DNA of 64,000 bases from the NCBI RefSeq assembly GCF_001723055.1, contig NZ_MDCR01000074.1, forward strand, positions 1-64,000. The letters run 5' to 3'. The DNA is from Streptomyces niveus (lineage in GTDB: Bacteria; Actinomycetota; Actinomycetes; Streptomycetales; Streptomycetaceae). Below are positions 31,405 through 40,715 of this stretch, in pieces. The translations under genes and the position numbers were made by a program. The notes under the pieces are model-generated. The model was not told the origin of the DNA, searched no databases, and saw nothing but the letters and a program-made list of their open reading frames with translations. Each line of letters begins with the position of its first letter. The stretch's first letter is position 1.

Positions 31405-32403
31405 GTGGGACACGCGGGCACGGACAGCGCGGGCAGCACGGACGGCACGGACGGCAAGAGAGACGGCGACCCCGGTCTCTTCGGCCCCGACTCCGTCACC
31501 TGGCAGCTCCACGGCGACCCGATGATGTGGATCGCCGGCATCCGGGCGCTCTACCTCCAGGCCCTGCACCCGCGTGCCGTACGCGGCGTCATACAGAACA
31601 GCGACTTCCGGCAGGACGCCTGGGGACGGCTGCGGCGTACCGCCAACTTCGTCGGCACGATCAGCTACGGCACCACCGAGGCCGCCGAGAAGGCCGGCGC
31701 CCGCGTCCGCCGCGTCCACACCCACATCAAGGTCACCGACCCGGCGACGGGCGAGCGCTACGGCGTCGACGAACCGGACCTGCTGCTCTGGGTGCACTGC
31801 GCCGAGGTCGACTCCTACCTGCACGTCCTGCGCCGCTCCGGCCTCCCCCTCACCGACGCCCAGGCCGACCGCTACATCGACGAACACCGCGAGGGCGCCC
31901 GCCTCGTGGGCCTCGACCCGGCGCGCGTGCCCGCCGACCGCGCCGAACTCGCCGCGTACTTCGATCGGGTACGTCCCGAACTGGCCGGCGGCCCCGAGTC
32001 CCAGGAGGTGGACGACTTCCTGCGCGATCCCCCCGTACACCCCCTGCTCGTCCCCGCCCGCGCCGTGCTGTGGCGCCGCGTCTCCGCCCTCGCGTACGAC
32101 TCACTGCCGGAGTACGCCCACGAGTTGTACGGCAGGGCGGCCCCCGCGCCGCAGCGGGTCACCCGCCGGCTCGTCGTCACCGGCCGGCTCCTGCGCGCCG
32201 TGCCCGGACGGCTGCGCCGCCGTATCCCACCGGGCCACATCAGAGGCGCGATGGCCAGACTCGGGCGCGACACCCGGCCGGGTCCACGGCAACTCAGGAG
32301 ACAGGCTGCCAAACTCCGCGAACAGGCGGCCATACTGGACGGGCCGGGGAGGGCGCAGACAGGCGACGGGGGCGACGGCGGGCGATGGCGGAAACGAGTC
32401 TGA
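31405..32403 (+). CDS. MpaB-family (DUF2236) oxygenase-like protein
   Basis: A 332-residue protein of the oxygenase MpaB/DUF2236 family, related to rubber oxygenase Lcp, members of which bind b-type haem. Recognised stretches are QLHGDPMMWIAGIRALYLQALHP near residue 30, GRLRRTANFVGTISYGTT, HTHIKVTDP and the WVHCAEVDSYLHVLRR segment; the His residues in ALHPRAV and HTHIK are the candidates for haem or metal binding. The substrate is unknown. The GTG at 31405 has a very good GGAGGTGG site. The 3' end overlaps the kinase gene by 19 bp, so the two are probably in one operon. Confidence 0.87.
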   Translation: MGHAGTDSAGSTDGTDGKRDGDPGLFGPDSVTWQLHGDPMMWIAGIRALYLQALHPRAVRGVIQNSDFRQDAWGRLRRTANFVGTISYGTTEAAEKAGARVRRVHTHIKVTDPATGERYGVDEPDLLLWVHCAEVDSYLHVLRRSGLPLTDAQADRYIDEHREGARLVGLDPARVPADRAELAAYFDRVRPELAGGPESQEVDDFLRDPPVHPLLVPARAVLWRRVSALAYDSLPEYAHELYGRAAPAPQRVTRRLVVTGRLLRAVPGRLRRRIPPGHIRGAMARLGRDTRPGPRQLRRQAAKLREQAAILDGPGRAQTGDGGDGGRWRKRV

Positions 32404-34673
32404 TCCAGGGCCGGTACCGGCTGCTCGATCTGATCGGGCGCGGGGGCATGGGTGAGGTGTGGCGGGCCCAGGACGAATCGCTCGGCCGGCACGTCGCCGT
32501 GAAGTGCCTCAAGCCGCTCGGCCCGCAGCAGGATCAGAACTTCACCCGTGTCCTGCGCGAACGGTTCCGCCGCGAGGCGCGCGTCGCCGCCGCCCTCCAG
32601 CACCGGGGCGTCACCGTCGTACACGACTTCGGTGAGCACGACGGTGTGCTGTATCTGGTGATGGAGCTGCTCGAAGGGCGCAATCTCAGCCAGCTCCTGG
32701 AGGACGGCAGCCAGGGCCCGCTCCCGGTGCCCGACGTCGTCGACATCGCCGAACAGGTCGCGGACGCCCTCGCGTACACGCACGAACAGGGCATCGTGCA
32801 CCGGGACTTGAAGCCCGCCAACATCATGCGGCTCACCGACGGGGCCGTGAAGATCTGCGACTTCGGCATCGCGCGGCTCGGCCACGACATCGGCTTCACC
32901 TCCAAGCTCACCGGCACCGGCATCGCCATGGGTACCCCGCACTACATGTCACCCGAGCAGATCGGCGGCGGTCACATCGACCATCGCAGCGATCTGTACT
33001 CGCTCGGCTGTGTGCTGTACGAGATCGCCACCGGCGTCCCGCCCTTCGACCTGGACGACGCGTGGGCCGTGCTGGTCGGACACCGGGACACGGTGCCGCA
33101 GCCGCTGCGCAGCCACCGGTCCGAGGTGCCGGAGTTCCTCGACCGGATCGTCTCCGAACTGCTCGCCAAGACGCCCGACGAACGTCCGGCGGACGCGACC
33201 GCGCTGCGGCACCGGATCATCGCGGCCCGTTCCATGTCAGGCCAGGAGGGCCGGCCGCCGACCTTGCCGCCGATGTTCGCGCACGGGCCGTCGGCCGCCC
33301 GCTCCACGTCCCATGGGCATGCCGCCGGCGGTCCCGACACGCGGGGCGCCCGGCTGCCCTCCTGGACCCACGGCATGACCATCGGCCACAAGGCGACCGG
33401 CGCCGCGGGCCCGCGCACCGCACCGCCCGACCACACGGCGGGGCTCACGGGCGAATGGACCACACCGTCGGGACCGACGGGTGCCATGACCGGCGGGTAC
33501 GCGCGCCCCGAGCGCCCCACGCCCTCGCCCGAGCAGATCGCCGTGCTCAACAGCAGGCACAGCGCGGGCCTCAGCCTGGGCAGGCTCGGCCGCTGGGACG
33601 AGGCGGGCGAGGTGCACCGCTCGGTCGCGGCCGAACGGGAACACGCGCTGGGACCCGACCACCCCGACACCCTCGGCAGCCGCTACGAGGTCGGCTTCAC
33701 GCTCAGCAGGACGGGCCGCACGGCGGACGCGCTGCGGGAGTTCGTCCGTGTCACGGAGGGGCGCGAACGGGCGCTGGGCCCCGACCATCCGGAGACCCTG
33801 GCCGCGCGCCAGGAGACGGCGTACGTCCTCGGCCAGCTCGGCCGGCACTTCGAGGCGCACGAGGTGTACGCGGCGGTGCTCGCCTCCCGCGAACGCACCA
33901 TGGGCGCCGACCACCCCGACACCCTGCGCTGCCGCCACAACCTGGCCTTCAACCTCAGCCGGCTCGGCCGGATCGAGGACTCGTACCGGATGGCGCTCGA
34001 CGTCGCGACGGCCCGCACCAGGGTGCTGGGCGCCACCCACCCCGACACGCTCGTCACGCGGTACGAGGTCGCGTACGCGCTCGGCATGCTCAGCCGCTGG
34101 ACGGAAGCGCTCCAGACGTACCGCGAGGTGGCCGCCGGCCGCGCCCACGCGCTCGGCGCCGACCACCCCGACAGCCTCGCGGCGCGCTACGAGGTCGGCA
34201 TAAGCCTCGGCAGGCTCGGCCGTAGCGAGGAGGCCCTGGAGCTGTACCGCGACCTCGTGGACGACCGCACCCGGGTGCACGGCCCCGCCGACCCCGAGAC
34301 GCTGCGCGCCCGGCACGGGCTGGGCGTGAACCTCGGCCGGCTCGCCCGCTGGGAGGAGGCCCTGGTGGAGTCCCGCGACGTGTGCGCGATCCGCGAACGG
34401 GTCCTGGGCCCCGACCACCCGGACACCCTCGTCAGCCGCCGCGAGGTCGCCGTGGGCCTCGGCTGGCTGGGCCGCTGGTCCGACGCGCTCGCCGTCTACC
34501 GCACGGTGGCGGAGTCCCGCGAACGAACCCTGGGCCCCGACCACCCCGACGCCCTGGCCAGCCGCAACGACGAGGCGCACTGCCTGGAACAACTGGGCCG
34601 GGGCGGCGAGGCGGTGGAGCTCTACCGCCGCGTGGCGACGCTGCGCCGCCAGCGCGAGGCGGGGCAGTACTGA
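32385..34673 (+). CDS. Soluble Ser/Thr protein kinase with nine TPRs
   Basis: A 762-residue eukaryotic-type kinase. The kinase domain (10-280) is complete: glycine loop GRGGMGEV, Lys40 in VAVKCLK, catalytic loop HRDLKPANIM (139-148), DFG at 159-161 and SPEQ in the APE position. A Pro/Gly/Thr-rich linker of ~100 residues follows. Then come nine tandem repeats of exactly 42 residues in the pattern R-x-E-V-x-x-x-L-G-x-L-G-R with a GPDHPDTL end (from about residue 388), of the kinesin-light-chain TPR type. There is no membrane helix or PASTA domain, so this is a cytosolic kinase whose TPRs pick substrates or partners. The ATG lies inside the end of the MpaB gene. Confidence 0.94.
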   Translation: MAETSLIQGRYRLLDLIGRGGMGEVWRAQDESLGRHVAVKCLKPLGPQQDQNFTRVLRERFRREARVAAALQHRGVTVVHDFGEHDGVLYLVMELLEGRNLSQLLEDGSQGPLPVPDVVDIAEQVADALAYTHEQGIVHRDLKPANIMRLTDGAVKICDFGIARLGHDIGFTSKLTGTGIAMGTPHYMSPEQIGGGHIDHRSDLYSLGCVLYEIATGVPPFDLDDAWAVLVGHRDTVPQPLRSHRSEVPEFLDRIVSELLAKTPDERPADATALRHRIIAARSMSGQEGRPPTLPPMFAHGPSAARSTSHGHAAGGPDTRGARLPSWTHGMTIGHKATGAAGPRTAPPDHTAGLTGEWTTPSGPTGAMTGGYARPERPTPSPEQIAVLNSRHSAGLSLGRLGRWDEAGEVHRSVAAEREHALGPDHPDTLGSRYEVGFTLSRTGRTADALREFVRVTEGRERALGPDHPETLAARQETAYVLGQLGRHFEAHEVYAAVLASRERTMGADHPDTLRCRHNLAFNLSRLGRIEDSYRMALDVATARTRVLGATHPDTLVTRYEVAYALGMLSRWTEALQTYREVAAGRAHALGADHPDSLAARYEVGISLGRLGRSEEALELYRDLVDDRTRVHGPADPETLRARHGLGVNLGRLARWEEALVESRDVCAIRERVLGPDHPDTLVSRREVAVGLGWLGRWSDALAVYRTVAESRERTLGPDHPDALASRNDEAHCLEQLGRGGEAVELYRRVATLRRQREAGQY

Positions 34674-34683
34674 GCCTCGGCCT

Positions 34684-34732
<49 letters not shown>

Positions 34733-34785
34733 ACTGGCGGGGGCGGGCCCGTCCGCCGCGTCGCGAGCCATCGCCCCGCCGTGGC

Positions 34786-35250
34786 GTCAGCCGTGCCACG
34801 GCGCGGAAGACATGACCGGGACCCCGGCCGGGCCGACGGCCACGCCGGACCGTCGCCCAGTGGGGGCATCGCCCTCACGTGTGTCAGCCGCTTCACGGCG
34901 GAAGACATGAGCTGAAGTCCCCGGTCGGGCCGACGACCAGCCCGGTCCGCCACTCTGCGAGGCACCGCACCGTCGTGCCGTCAGTCGCGCCACGGCGCGG
35001 AAGGCATGACCGGGGCCCCGGCCGGGCCGACGGCCACGCCGGACCGCTGCCCAGTGGGGGCATCGCCCTCACGTGTGTCAGCCGCTTCACGGCGGAAGAC
35101 ATGAGCTGAAGTCCCCGGTCGGGCCGACGACCAGCCCGGTCCGCCACTCCGCGAGGCACCGCACCGTCGTGCCGTCAGCCGCGCCACGGCGGAAGCCACG
35201 ACCGCGGCAGGTCGACCGGGCCGACGACCGGCCCGCGACGCAGCCCACCG
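34786..35250. repeat. Non-coding tandem array with an exact 97-bp period
   Basis: Units begin at 34786, 34883, 34980, 35077 and 35174, each opening with GTCAG. They alternate A-B-A-B: units 1+2 and units 3+4 form two 194-bp copies differing at about seven positions, while A and B share about two thirds of their bases. The fifth unit diverges after some 75 bp. Common words are CACGGCGGAAG or CACGGCGCGGAAG, then CATGA, then GGGCCGACG. Since 97 and 194 are not multiples of three and frames differ between copies, the array is not coding. It fills most of a 746-bp gap (34674-35419) with no gene I can support. Several units can fold as hairpins around GGTCGGGCCGACGACC-like words. Confidence 0.9.
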
Positions 35251-35419
35251 GCGCGCGCACCCGCACCCGCCCCGGTCCCCGCTCGCTTCGCACGATTGCC
35301 ATACGCGTGTAACCCCACGCCGTTGACCCCTCACGGCCCGCTTGTGACGATCGTCGGCAGGGCCGAACGTGTCCGGCCGGCGCGCCCGTCCCGTCCCTTC
35401 CCGGACAAGGAGTTCCGCC

Positions 35420-36361
35420 ATGCCCTCGCCCGCGCCCGTCATCTCCGTACAGAGGATCGGTGGCCACATCGGCGCCCGGATCGACGGCGTCGACCTCGCC
35501 GCCGATCTGGACGACGCCGTGATCGCCGAGATCCGCGCCGCCCTCCTCGCGCACAAGGTCGTCTTCTTCCGCGACCAGCGTCTCGACGCCGCCTCCCAGG
35601 AGACCTTCGCCCGCCGCTTCGGCACCCCGACGACCGCCCACCCCACCATCCCGTCCCTGGAGGACACCCCCGCCGTCCTCGACCTGGACTACAGCCGCAC
35701 GGCCGGCCGCGCCAACCACTGGCACACGGACGTCACGTTCGTCCAGCACCCGCCGCTCGGCTCCGTCCTGCGGGCCGTGACCATCCCTCCGTACGGAGGG
35801 GACACCGTGTGGGCCAACACCGTGCACGCGTACGAGACCCTGCCCGACGAACTGCGCCTGCTGGCCGACCAGTTGTGGGCCGTGCACTCCAACGCCTACG
35901 ACTACGCCACCTACCGGCCGGGCGACGACTCCGACGAGGCACGCGCGCGGCGCGAGGTGTTCACCTCCACCGAGTACGTCACCGAGCACCCCGTCGTCCG
36001 CGTCCACCCCGAGACCGGTGAACGCTCCCTGACCCTCGGCGGCTTCGTCCGCCGCTTCGTCGGCTGGAACGCCGAGGACTCCCGCGATCTGCTCGGCATC
36101 CTCCAGCGCCACGTCACCCGGCTGGAGAACTCGGTCCGCTGGAACTGGCGGGACGGCGACGTGGTGTTCTGGGACAACCGCGCCACCCAGCACTACGCGG
36201 TCGCCGACTACGGCGACCTGCCGCGCCGCGTCCAGCGGATCACCCTCGTGGGCGACGCGCCGGTGTCCGTGGCGGGCGAGACCAGCCGCGCGGTCACCGG
36301 TGACGACACGGAGTACAACACCGCGCTCGCGCGCACCGGCGACGGACCGGCGGCGCCCTGA
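35420..36361 (+). CDS. TauD/TfdA family Fe(II)/2-oxoglutarate dioxygenase
   Basis: A 313-residue non-haem iron oxygenase. The facial triad is His102 and Asp104 in NHWHTDVTF and His258 in NRATQHYAV; Arg270 or Arg273 (PRRVQRITL) would hold 2-oxoglutarate. The order and length match taurine or alkyl-sulfate dioxygenases such as TauD and AtsK; the substrate pocket cannot be read. The ATG at 35420 has AAGGAG nine bases upstream. No sulfonate transporter is nearby, which weakens a specific taurine call. The following FAD oxidoreductase gene is 72 bp away, with a GC hairpin between. Confidence 0.93.
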   Translation: MPSPAPVISVQRIGGHIGARIDGVDLAADLDDAVIAEIRAALLAHKVVFFRDQRLDAASQETFARRFGTPTTAHPTIPSLEDTPAVLDLDYSRTAGRANHWHTDVTFVQHPPLGSVLRAVTIPPYGGDTVWANTVHAYETLPDELRLLADQLWAVHSNAYDYATYRPGDDSDEARARREVFTSTEYVTEHPVVRVHPETGERSLTLGGFVRRFVGWNAEDSRDLLGILQRHVTRLENSVRWNWRDGDVVFWDNRATQHYAVADYGDLPRRVQRITLVGDAPVSVAGETSRAVTGDDTEYNTALARTGDGPAAP

Positions 36362-36389
36362 CCAGGTGCCGAGAGACCGCCCGCTCACG

Positions 36390-36409
36390 CGGGGCGGGCT
36401 CCCGCCCCG
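36390..36409 (+). terminator. GC-rich hairpin between dioxygenase and FAD oxidoreductase genes
   Basis: CGGGGCGGG (36390-36398) and CCCGCCCCG (36401-36409) form a nine-base stem with a two-base centre. It may end the dioxygenase transcript or separate the two cistrons. Confidence 0.55.
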
Positions 36410-36433
36410 GCGGCGAACGTGCTACCAAGAGCC

Positions 36434-38011
36434 ATGCCCGCACTCGCCTCTCCCCTCCATGCCTCCTACGACGCCGTGATCGTCGGCGGCGGCCACAACG
36501 GACTGGTCGCCGCCGCCTATCTCGCCAGGGCCGGGCGCACCGTCCTCGTCCTGGAACGCCTCGGACACACCGGCGGAGCCGCCGTCTCCACCCGCCCCTT
36601 CGCCGGTGTCGACGCGCGGCTCTCCCGCTACTCGTACCTGGTGTCGCTGCTGCCGCGGAAGATCGTGGACGAGCTGGGGCTGCGGTTCGCCGTACGGAAG
36701 CGGACCGTCTCCTCGTACACACCGGCCGAGCGCGGCGGCCGGCCCACCGGACTGCTCGTGGGCGGCGGCGCCGACCGTACGCGGGAGTCGTTCGCCGCCC
36801 TGACCGGAGGCGACACCGAGTACGCCGCCTGGCAGGAGTTCTACGCCACGACGCTGCGGGTCGCCGAGCGCGTCTTCCCGACCCTCACCGAACCGCTGCC
36901 CGAGCGCGCCGAGTTGCGTGCCCGGATCGACGACGAGGCCGCCTGGCGCATGCTCTTCGAGGAACCGATCGGCGCCGCTATCGAGGAGAGGTTCGCCGAC
37001 GACCTCGTCAGGGGCGTCGTCCTCACCGACGCGCTGATCGGCACCTTCGCCGACGCCCACGACCCCTCCCTCCTGCAGAACCGCTGCTTCCTCTACCACG
37101 TGGTCGGCGGCGGCACCGGCGACTGGGACGTCCCCGTCGGCGGCATGGGCGCGCTGACCGACGCCCTCGCCGACGCGGCACGCGCGGCGGGCGCCGAGAT
37201 CGTCACCGGCCACGAGGCGACCCGCGTCGAGACGGACGGCGGCCACGCCGAGGTCGCCTTCCGTACGGAGGCGGGCGACACCGGGCGCGTCGCCGCGCGC
37301 CACGTCCTGGTGAACGCCTCCCCGCAGGCGCTCGCCGCCCTCCTCGGCGACGAGGCGCCCGCCCCCGCCGCCGAGGGCGCCCAGCTGAAGGTGAACATGC
37401 TGCTGCGCCGACTGCCGCGACTGCGCGACGCCGCCGTCGACCCGCGCGACGCCTTCGCGGGGACGTTCCATATCGCCGAGGGCTACGGGCAGTTGGCGAC
37501 GGCGTACGAGGAGGCGGCCGGTGGCCGGCTGCCGTCCGCGCCGCCGTCCGAGATCTACTGCCACTCGCTGACCGACCCGTCGATCCTGGCCCCGGAGCTG
37601 GCGGAGCGGGGCTACCAGACCCTGACGCTCTTCGGACTGCACACGCCCGCGCGGCTGTTCGCGGCCGACAACGACGCCGTCCGCGACGAACTGCTCAAGT
37701 CGACCCTGGACCAGCTCGACGCCCAGCTCGCCGAGCCGATCGCCGACTGTCTCGCCGTGGACGCCGAGGGGCGGCCGTGCATCGAGGCGAAGACACCGCT
37801 GGACCTCGAACGTGAACTGCGGCTGCCCGGCGGCCATATCTTCCACCGCGATCTCTCCTTCCCCTACGCCACGGACGGCACGGGCCGGTGGGGCGTGGAG
37901 ACGGCGCACGCGAACGTGCTGCTGTGCGGCGCGGGCGCCGTGCGCGGCGGCGGAGTCAGCGGCGTACCCGGCCACAACGCGGCGATGGCGGTGCTTGAGC
38001 CGGACGGCTGA
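36434..38011 (+). CDS. FAD-dependent oxidoreductase, phytoene desaturase/PYROXD2-like
   Basis: A 525-residue flavoprotein of the carotenoid-desaturase-like amine oxidase superfamily. The N-terminus shows the dinucleotide-binding motif YDAVIVGGGHNGLVAAAYLARAG in pieces (GGGHNG, VLVLERLGHTGG), and the C-terminus the FAD-closing ANVLLCGAGAVRGGGVSGVPG. The middle VPVGGMGALTDALADAA is also typical. These proteins are close to bacterial homologues of human PYROXD2 rather than to true carotenoid enzymes; no other carotenoid gene is present here. Start ATG 36434, with a weak AAGAG site. Substrate unknown. Confidence 0.88.
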   Translation: MPALASPLHASYDAVIVGGGHNGLVAAAYLARAGRTVLVLERLGHTGGAAVSTRPFAGVDARLSRYSYLVSLLPRKIVDELGLRFAVRKRTVSSYTPAERGGRPTGLLVGGGADRTRESFAALTGGDTEYAAWQEFYATTLRVAERVFPTLTEPLPERAELRARIDDEAAWRMLFEEPIGAAIEERFADDLVRGVVLTDALIGTFADAHDPSLLQNRCFLYHVVGGGTGDWDVPVGGMGALTDALADAARAAGAEIVTGHEATRVETDGGHAEVAFRTEAGDTGRVAARHVLVNASPQALAALLGDEAPAPAAEGAQLKVNMLLRRLPRLRDAAVDPRDAFAGTFHIAEGYGQLATAYEEAAGGRLPSAPPSEIYCHSLTDPSILAPELAERGYQTLTLFGLHTPARLFAADNDAVRDELLKSTLDQLDAQLAEPIADCLAVDAEGRPCIEAKTPLDLERELRLPGGHIFHRDLSFPYATDGTGRWGVETAHANVLLCGAGAVRGGGVSGVPGHNAAMAVLEPDG

Positions 38012-38032
38012 TGTCTCGTTCGTCTCCTTTGG

Positions 38033-38060
38033 GTGTCGGGTGCACGGTGTCGGGTGCACG
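38033..38060. repeat. Tandem 14-bp repeat
   Basis: GTGTCGGGTGCACG occurs twice without a gap (38033-38046 and 38047-38060), followed by a partial third copy. It lies between the convergent FAD oxidoreductase and DUF6882 genes. A hairpin GGCTCC/GGAGCC at about 38113-38128 is the nearest terminator candidate. Confidence 0.7.
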
Positions 38061-38137
38061 CTGTCGGCGTCAGCGGCACCGTGCCCGCCGCCGTCGGCGA
38101 GGAGGCGGAACACGGCTCCGAGCGGAGCCCCGGACCT

Positions 38138-38839
38138 CTAACGCGAGACGTTCCTCATCTCGACGGAGGCGATACGGCCCGCGTCGTCGAACAGGACCTC
38201 CGCCGTGGAGCCGCCCGGCAGGTCGGCGCTGACGCGGTCCGCCTCCTGGCGCTGCGGCAGCCCGTGGTGGTCGAAGTACCCGGCCACCACGGCGCGGGGC
38301 GAACTCCCGGCGATCAGGCCCGCGCCCGTCAGCAGCACACGCGGCAGCGTGATCCCGTCCGGCACGGCACGCGGTACCTGCGGATCGTCCGGGACCATGT
38401 ACAGACGGCCCTCGGGGGACGCCTGGACGCCGAGGTAACCGGCGGCGCCGAGCGCGCCCATCGCCCCGAACGCGAGGGTCTCCACCGCGAACCGGGGGTC
38501 CTCGAACCCCGACAGGTCGACCAGGTCGTCCCTGAACTCGGGGATGCCGTGCGCCTCGCCCAGCCGCCGGATCTCGTCCGCCGCGCCGACCACGGGCGTG
38601 CCGCCGAAACCGGGGTTCGCCCACCCCCACAGCCACGAGCCCTCGGTCGTGTCGAAGCTCCCCAGCACCGAGATACGCAGTTCGAGGCCCGCCTGGCGGT
38701 AGAGGCGCTGGTCGAGGTCGGCCGTCCACGGACCGGCCGGCATGAACTCGGTGAAGGCTTCGAGCTGTTGGGCGCCCCAGGCGGCGTGCCGCTCGGCCAG
38801 CCGGCGGAACGGGTCGCTGAAGGTGGGTGTCACGGTCAT
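38138..38839 (-). CDS. DUF6882 domain-containing protein
   Basis: A 233-residue soluble protein. The strands around ELRISVLGSFDTTEGSWLWG and WANPGF are what I recognise as DUF6882, a family of unknown function found in actinobacteria and other bacteria, often beside toxin-immunity or conflict genes. No signal peptide or membrane helix. The ATG at 38839 reads MTVTPTFSDPFRRLAERHAA. It is 43 bp downstream of the serine hydrolase gene and may be co-transcribed with it. Confidence 0.75.
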   Translation of the reverse strand: MTVTPTFSDPFRRLAERHAAWGAQQLEAFTEFMPAGPWTADLDQRLYRQAGLELRISVLGSFDTTEGSWLWGWANPGFGGTPVVGAADEIRRLGEAHGIPEFRDDLVDLSGFEDPRFAVETLAFGAMGALGAAGYLGVQASPEGRLYMVPDDPQVPRAVPDGITLPRVLLTGAGLIAGSSPRAVVAGYFDHHGLPQRQEADRVSADLPGGSTAEVLFDDAGRIASVEMRNVSR

Positions 38840-38882
38840 CCGACAGACCCTAGTGCGCGGCATTCCCGGGGGCCCGCGCGGG

Positions 38883-40715
38883 TCAGTCCGCCGACAGGCT
38901 CCAGCCGGCCGCTTCGACGCGGGCCGCGTCCTCGTGCCGCGAGTCGTCGAAGACCGTACGGTCGCCGTCCTCGACCCGCAGAGCGTCCACGTACACCCCT
39001 CGGCCGACGTACGGGGCGCCCGTCGCGTACCGCCAGCGCAGCCGCACCCGGCGCCCGCGCCGGTCGGCGAGGTCGGCGTGCAGCCGGTGCCAGACGCGCC
39101 CCGACCAGCCCGAGACCGAGCCCGCCGGATGCGGTGTGCCCGCCCCTTCGCCGGAGGGAGCCACCGTGGTCGTGAACGGCACCGGCAGCCAGGCGGGATC
39201 GACCTCGTCCGACGCCTCCAGGACCAGGACGTCGGTCTCCGGCTCCGTGTCCCACCACAGGGAGCACCGCAGCCGTCCCTCCCCGGTGGCCAGGCGCAGC
39301 GGCGGCAGCGTGAGCGTGGCCGTGGTGCCGGCGGCCATGCCCGAGAACCAGGCGCTCCGGCCCCGCCCGGGCGATACGGGCACGGCGCGCGCCAGATGAT
39401 CGGCGGCGGCGACCCGCGGCGCGCTGCCCGAGCGCCAACTGCGCACCGGATGAACGGAGTTGCCGAGCACGACAAGGAACGAGTCGGTCGTCGGGTCGAG
39501 TACGAGACTGGTCCCCGTGAAGCCGGTGTGCCCCGCCGTACGCGGGGTGGCCATGGCCCCCATGTACCAGTGCTGGTAGAGCTCGAAGCCCAGGCCGTGC
39601 GCGTCCCCGGGGAAATCCGTGTTGAAGTCGGTGAACATCAGCTCCACCGACTCCGGGCGCAGAATCCTCGCCCGGCCGTACGCGCCGCCGCTCAGCAGCG
39701 TACGGCCCAGGACCGCCAGGTCCCACGCGCAGGAGAAGACCCCGGCGTGACCGGCGACGCCGCCGAACCCGTACGCGTTCTCGTCGTGCACCTCGCCCCA
39801 CACGAGACCGCGGTCGAGGCCCGACCACGGCTGCCGCATGTCCTCCGTGGCCGCGATCTTCGGCCGCCAGGACGGGGGAGGGGTGAAGCGGGTGCGGTGC
39901 AGGCCGAGCGGAGCGGTGATCTCCTCGCGCAGCAGGACGTCCAGGGCGCGGCCGGTGATCTTCTCCAGGACGAGCTGGAGGGAGATCAGATTGAGGTCCG
40001 AGTACCGGTAGACGCCGCCGGGCGGGCTCGTGGGCGCCTCGTCCCACAGCCGCCGCAGCATCGCCTCGCGCGTGGGCTCCTTGTAGAGCGGGATCCAGGC
40101 GGCGAAGCCCGAGGTGTGCGTGAGCAGCTGGCGGACCGTGACGTCCTGCTTGCCCGCGCCGCCGAAGTCGGGGAGGTACGAGGCGACGCGCTCCTCCAGC
40201 GCCAGCGACCCGCGCTCGATCTGCTGCACGGCCAGGATCGACGTGAACAGCTTGGAGACCGACGCCAGGTCGAAGACGGTGTCCTCGGCCATCGCGATCT
40301 GCCGGTCGGCCGGGAACTCGACGCCGGTGTCGGTCGCCTCGTCGTACGCCGAGTAGCGCACGGCCTTGCCGATGGGCCGGTGCAGGGCAACCGTGTCCCC
40401 GCGCCCGGCGAGCAGGACGGCGCCCGCGTACCAGGGGTGCGCCGGCGACGGCGCCAGGAACGCCTCGGCGTCGGCGACCAGCCGCTCCAGCGGACCCGGC
40501 AGCAGCCCGGCACGCGCGGGGGTCCCGCGCCGCAGCGTCACGGCGGGCCGGCCGGAGCCCGGACCCGCGGGGGCGGCGGAACCCGCGCCCGCGCCCATGG
40601 CCGTGGCCGCGTCGGCGAACGGGATCGGTGCCAGCGCCAGCGCACCGCCCAGTGCCAGGACGCCCCCGCCGAGCCTTCGCCGGCTGATCCCGTCGCCCGC
40701 CGCGTCCCCGCTCAT
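38883..40715 (-). CDS. Exported serine hydrolase, class C beta-lactamase family
   Basis: A 610-residue enzyme. The N-terminus has a twin-arginine signal (SRRRLGGGVLALGGALAL). The beta-lactamase/DD-peptidase-like domain spans about residues 75-430 with the catalytic SVSK (Ser152, Lys155), the second motif YSDLNL, and HTG (AGHTGFTG) in the place of KTG, all as in esterase/peptidase members. The C-terminal ~170 residues form a beta-sandwich (LRCSLWWDTEPETDVLVLEA) that may bind carbohydrate. The ATG at 40715 has AGAGGGG eight bases before it; the start at 40724 does not. It could act on peptidoglycan, a D-amino-acid peptide or an ester. Confidence 0.9.
   Translation of the reverse strand: MSGDAAGDGISRRRLGGGVLALGGALALAPIPFADAATAMGAGAGSAAPAGPGSGRPAVTLRRGTPARAGLLPGPLERLVADAEAFLAPSPAHPWYAGAVLLAGRGDTVALHRPIGKAVRYSAYDEATDTGVEFPADRQIAMAEDTVFDLASVSKLFTSILAVQQIERGSLALEERVASYLPDFGGAGKQDVTVRQLLTHTSGFAAWIPLYKEPTREAMLRRLWDEAPTSPPGGVYRYSDLNLISLQLVLEKITGRALDVLLREEITAPLGLHRTRFTPPPSWRPKIAATEDMRQPWSGLDRGLVWGEVHDENAYGFGGVAGHAGVFSCAWDLAVLGRTLLSGGAYGRARILRPESVELMFTDFNTDFPGDAHGLGFELYQHWYMGAMATPRTAGHTGFTGTSLVLDPTTDSFLVVLGNSVHPVRSWRSGSAPRVAAADHLARAVPVSPGRGRSAWFSGMAAGTTATLTLPPLRLATGEGRLRCSLWWDTEPETDVLVLEASDEVDPAWLPVPFTTTVAPSGEGAGTPHPAGSVSGWSGRVWHRLHADLADRRGRRVRLRWRYATGAPYVGRGVYVDALRVEDGDRTVFDDSRHEDAARVEAAGWSLSAD

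Noticed and set aside
34786..35250. The 97-bp array as a CRISPR
   Set aside because: Units are 97 bp and contiguous without variable spacers, and there is no cas gene.
35420..36361. Calling the dioxygenase tauD
   Set aside because: The fold and iron ligands fit, but there is no sulfonate transporter and the substrate residues cannot be read.
36434..38011. A carotenoid biosynthesis cluster
   Set aside because: Only one desaturase-like flavoprotein is present; no crtB, crtE or cyclase gene, and the sequence is closer to PYROXD2-type proteins.
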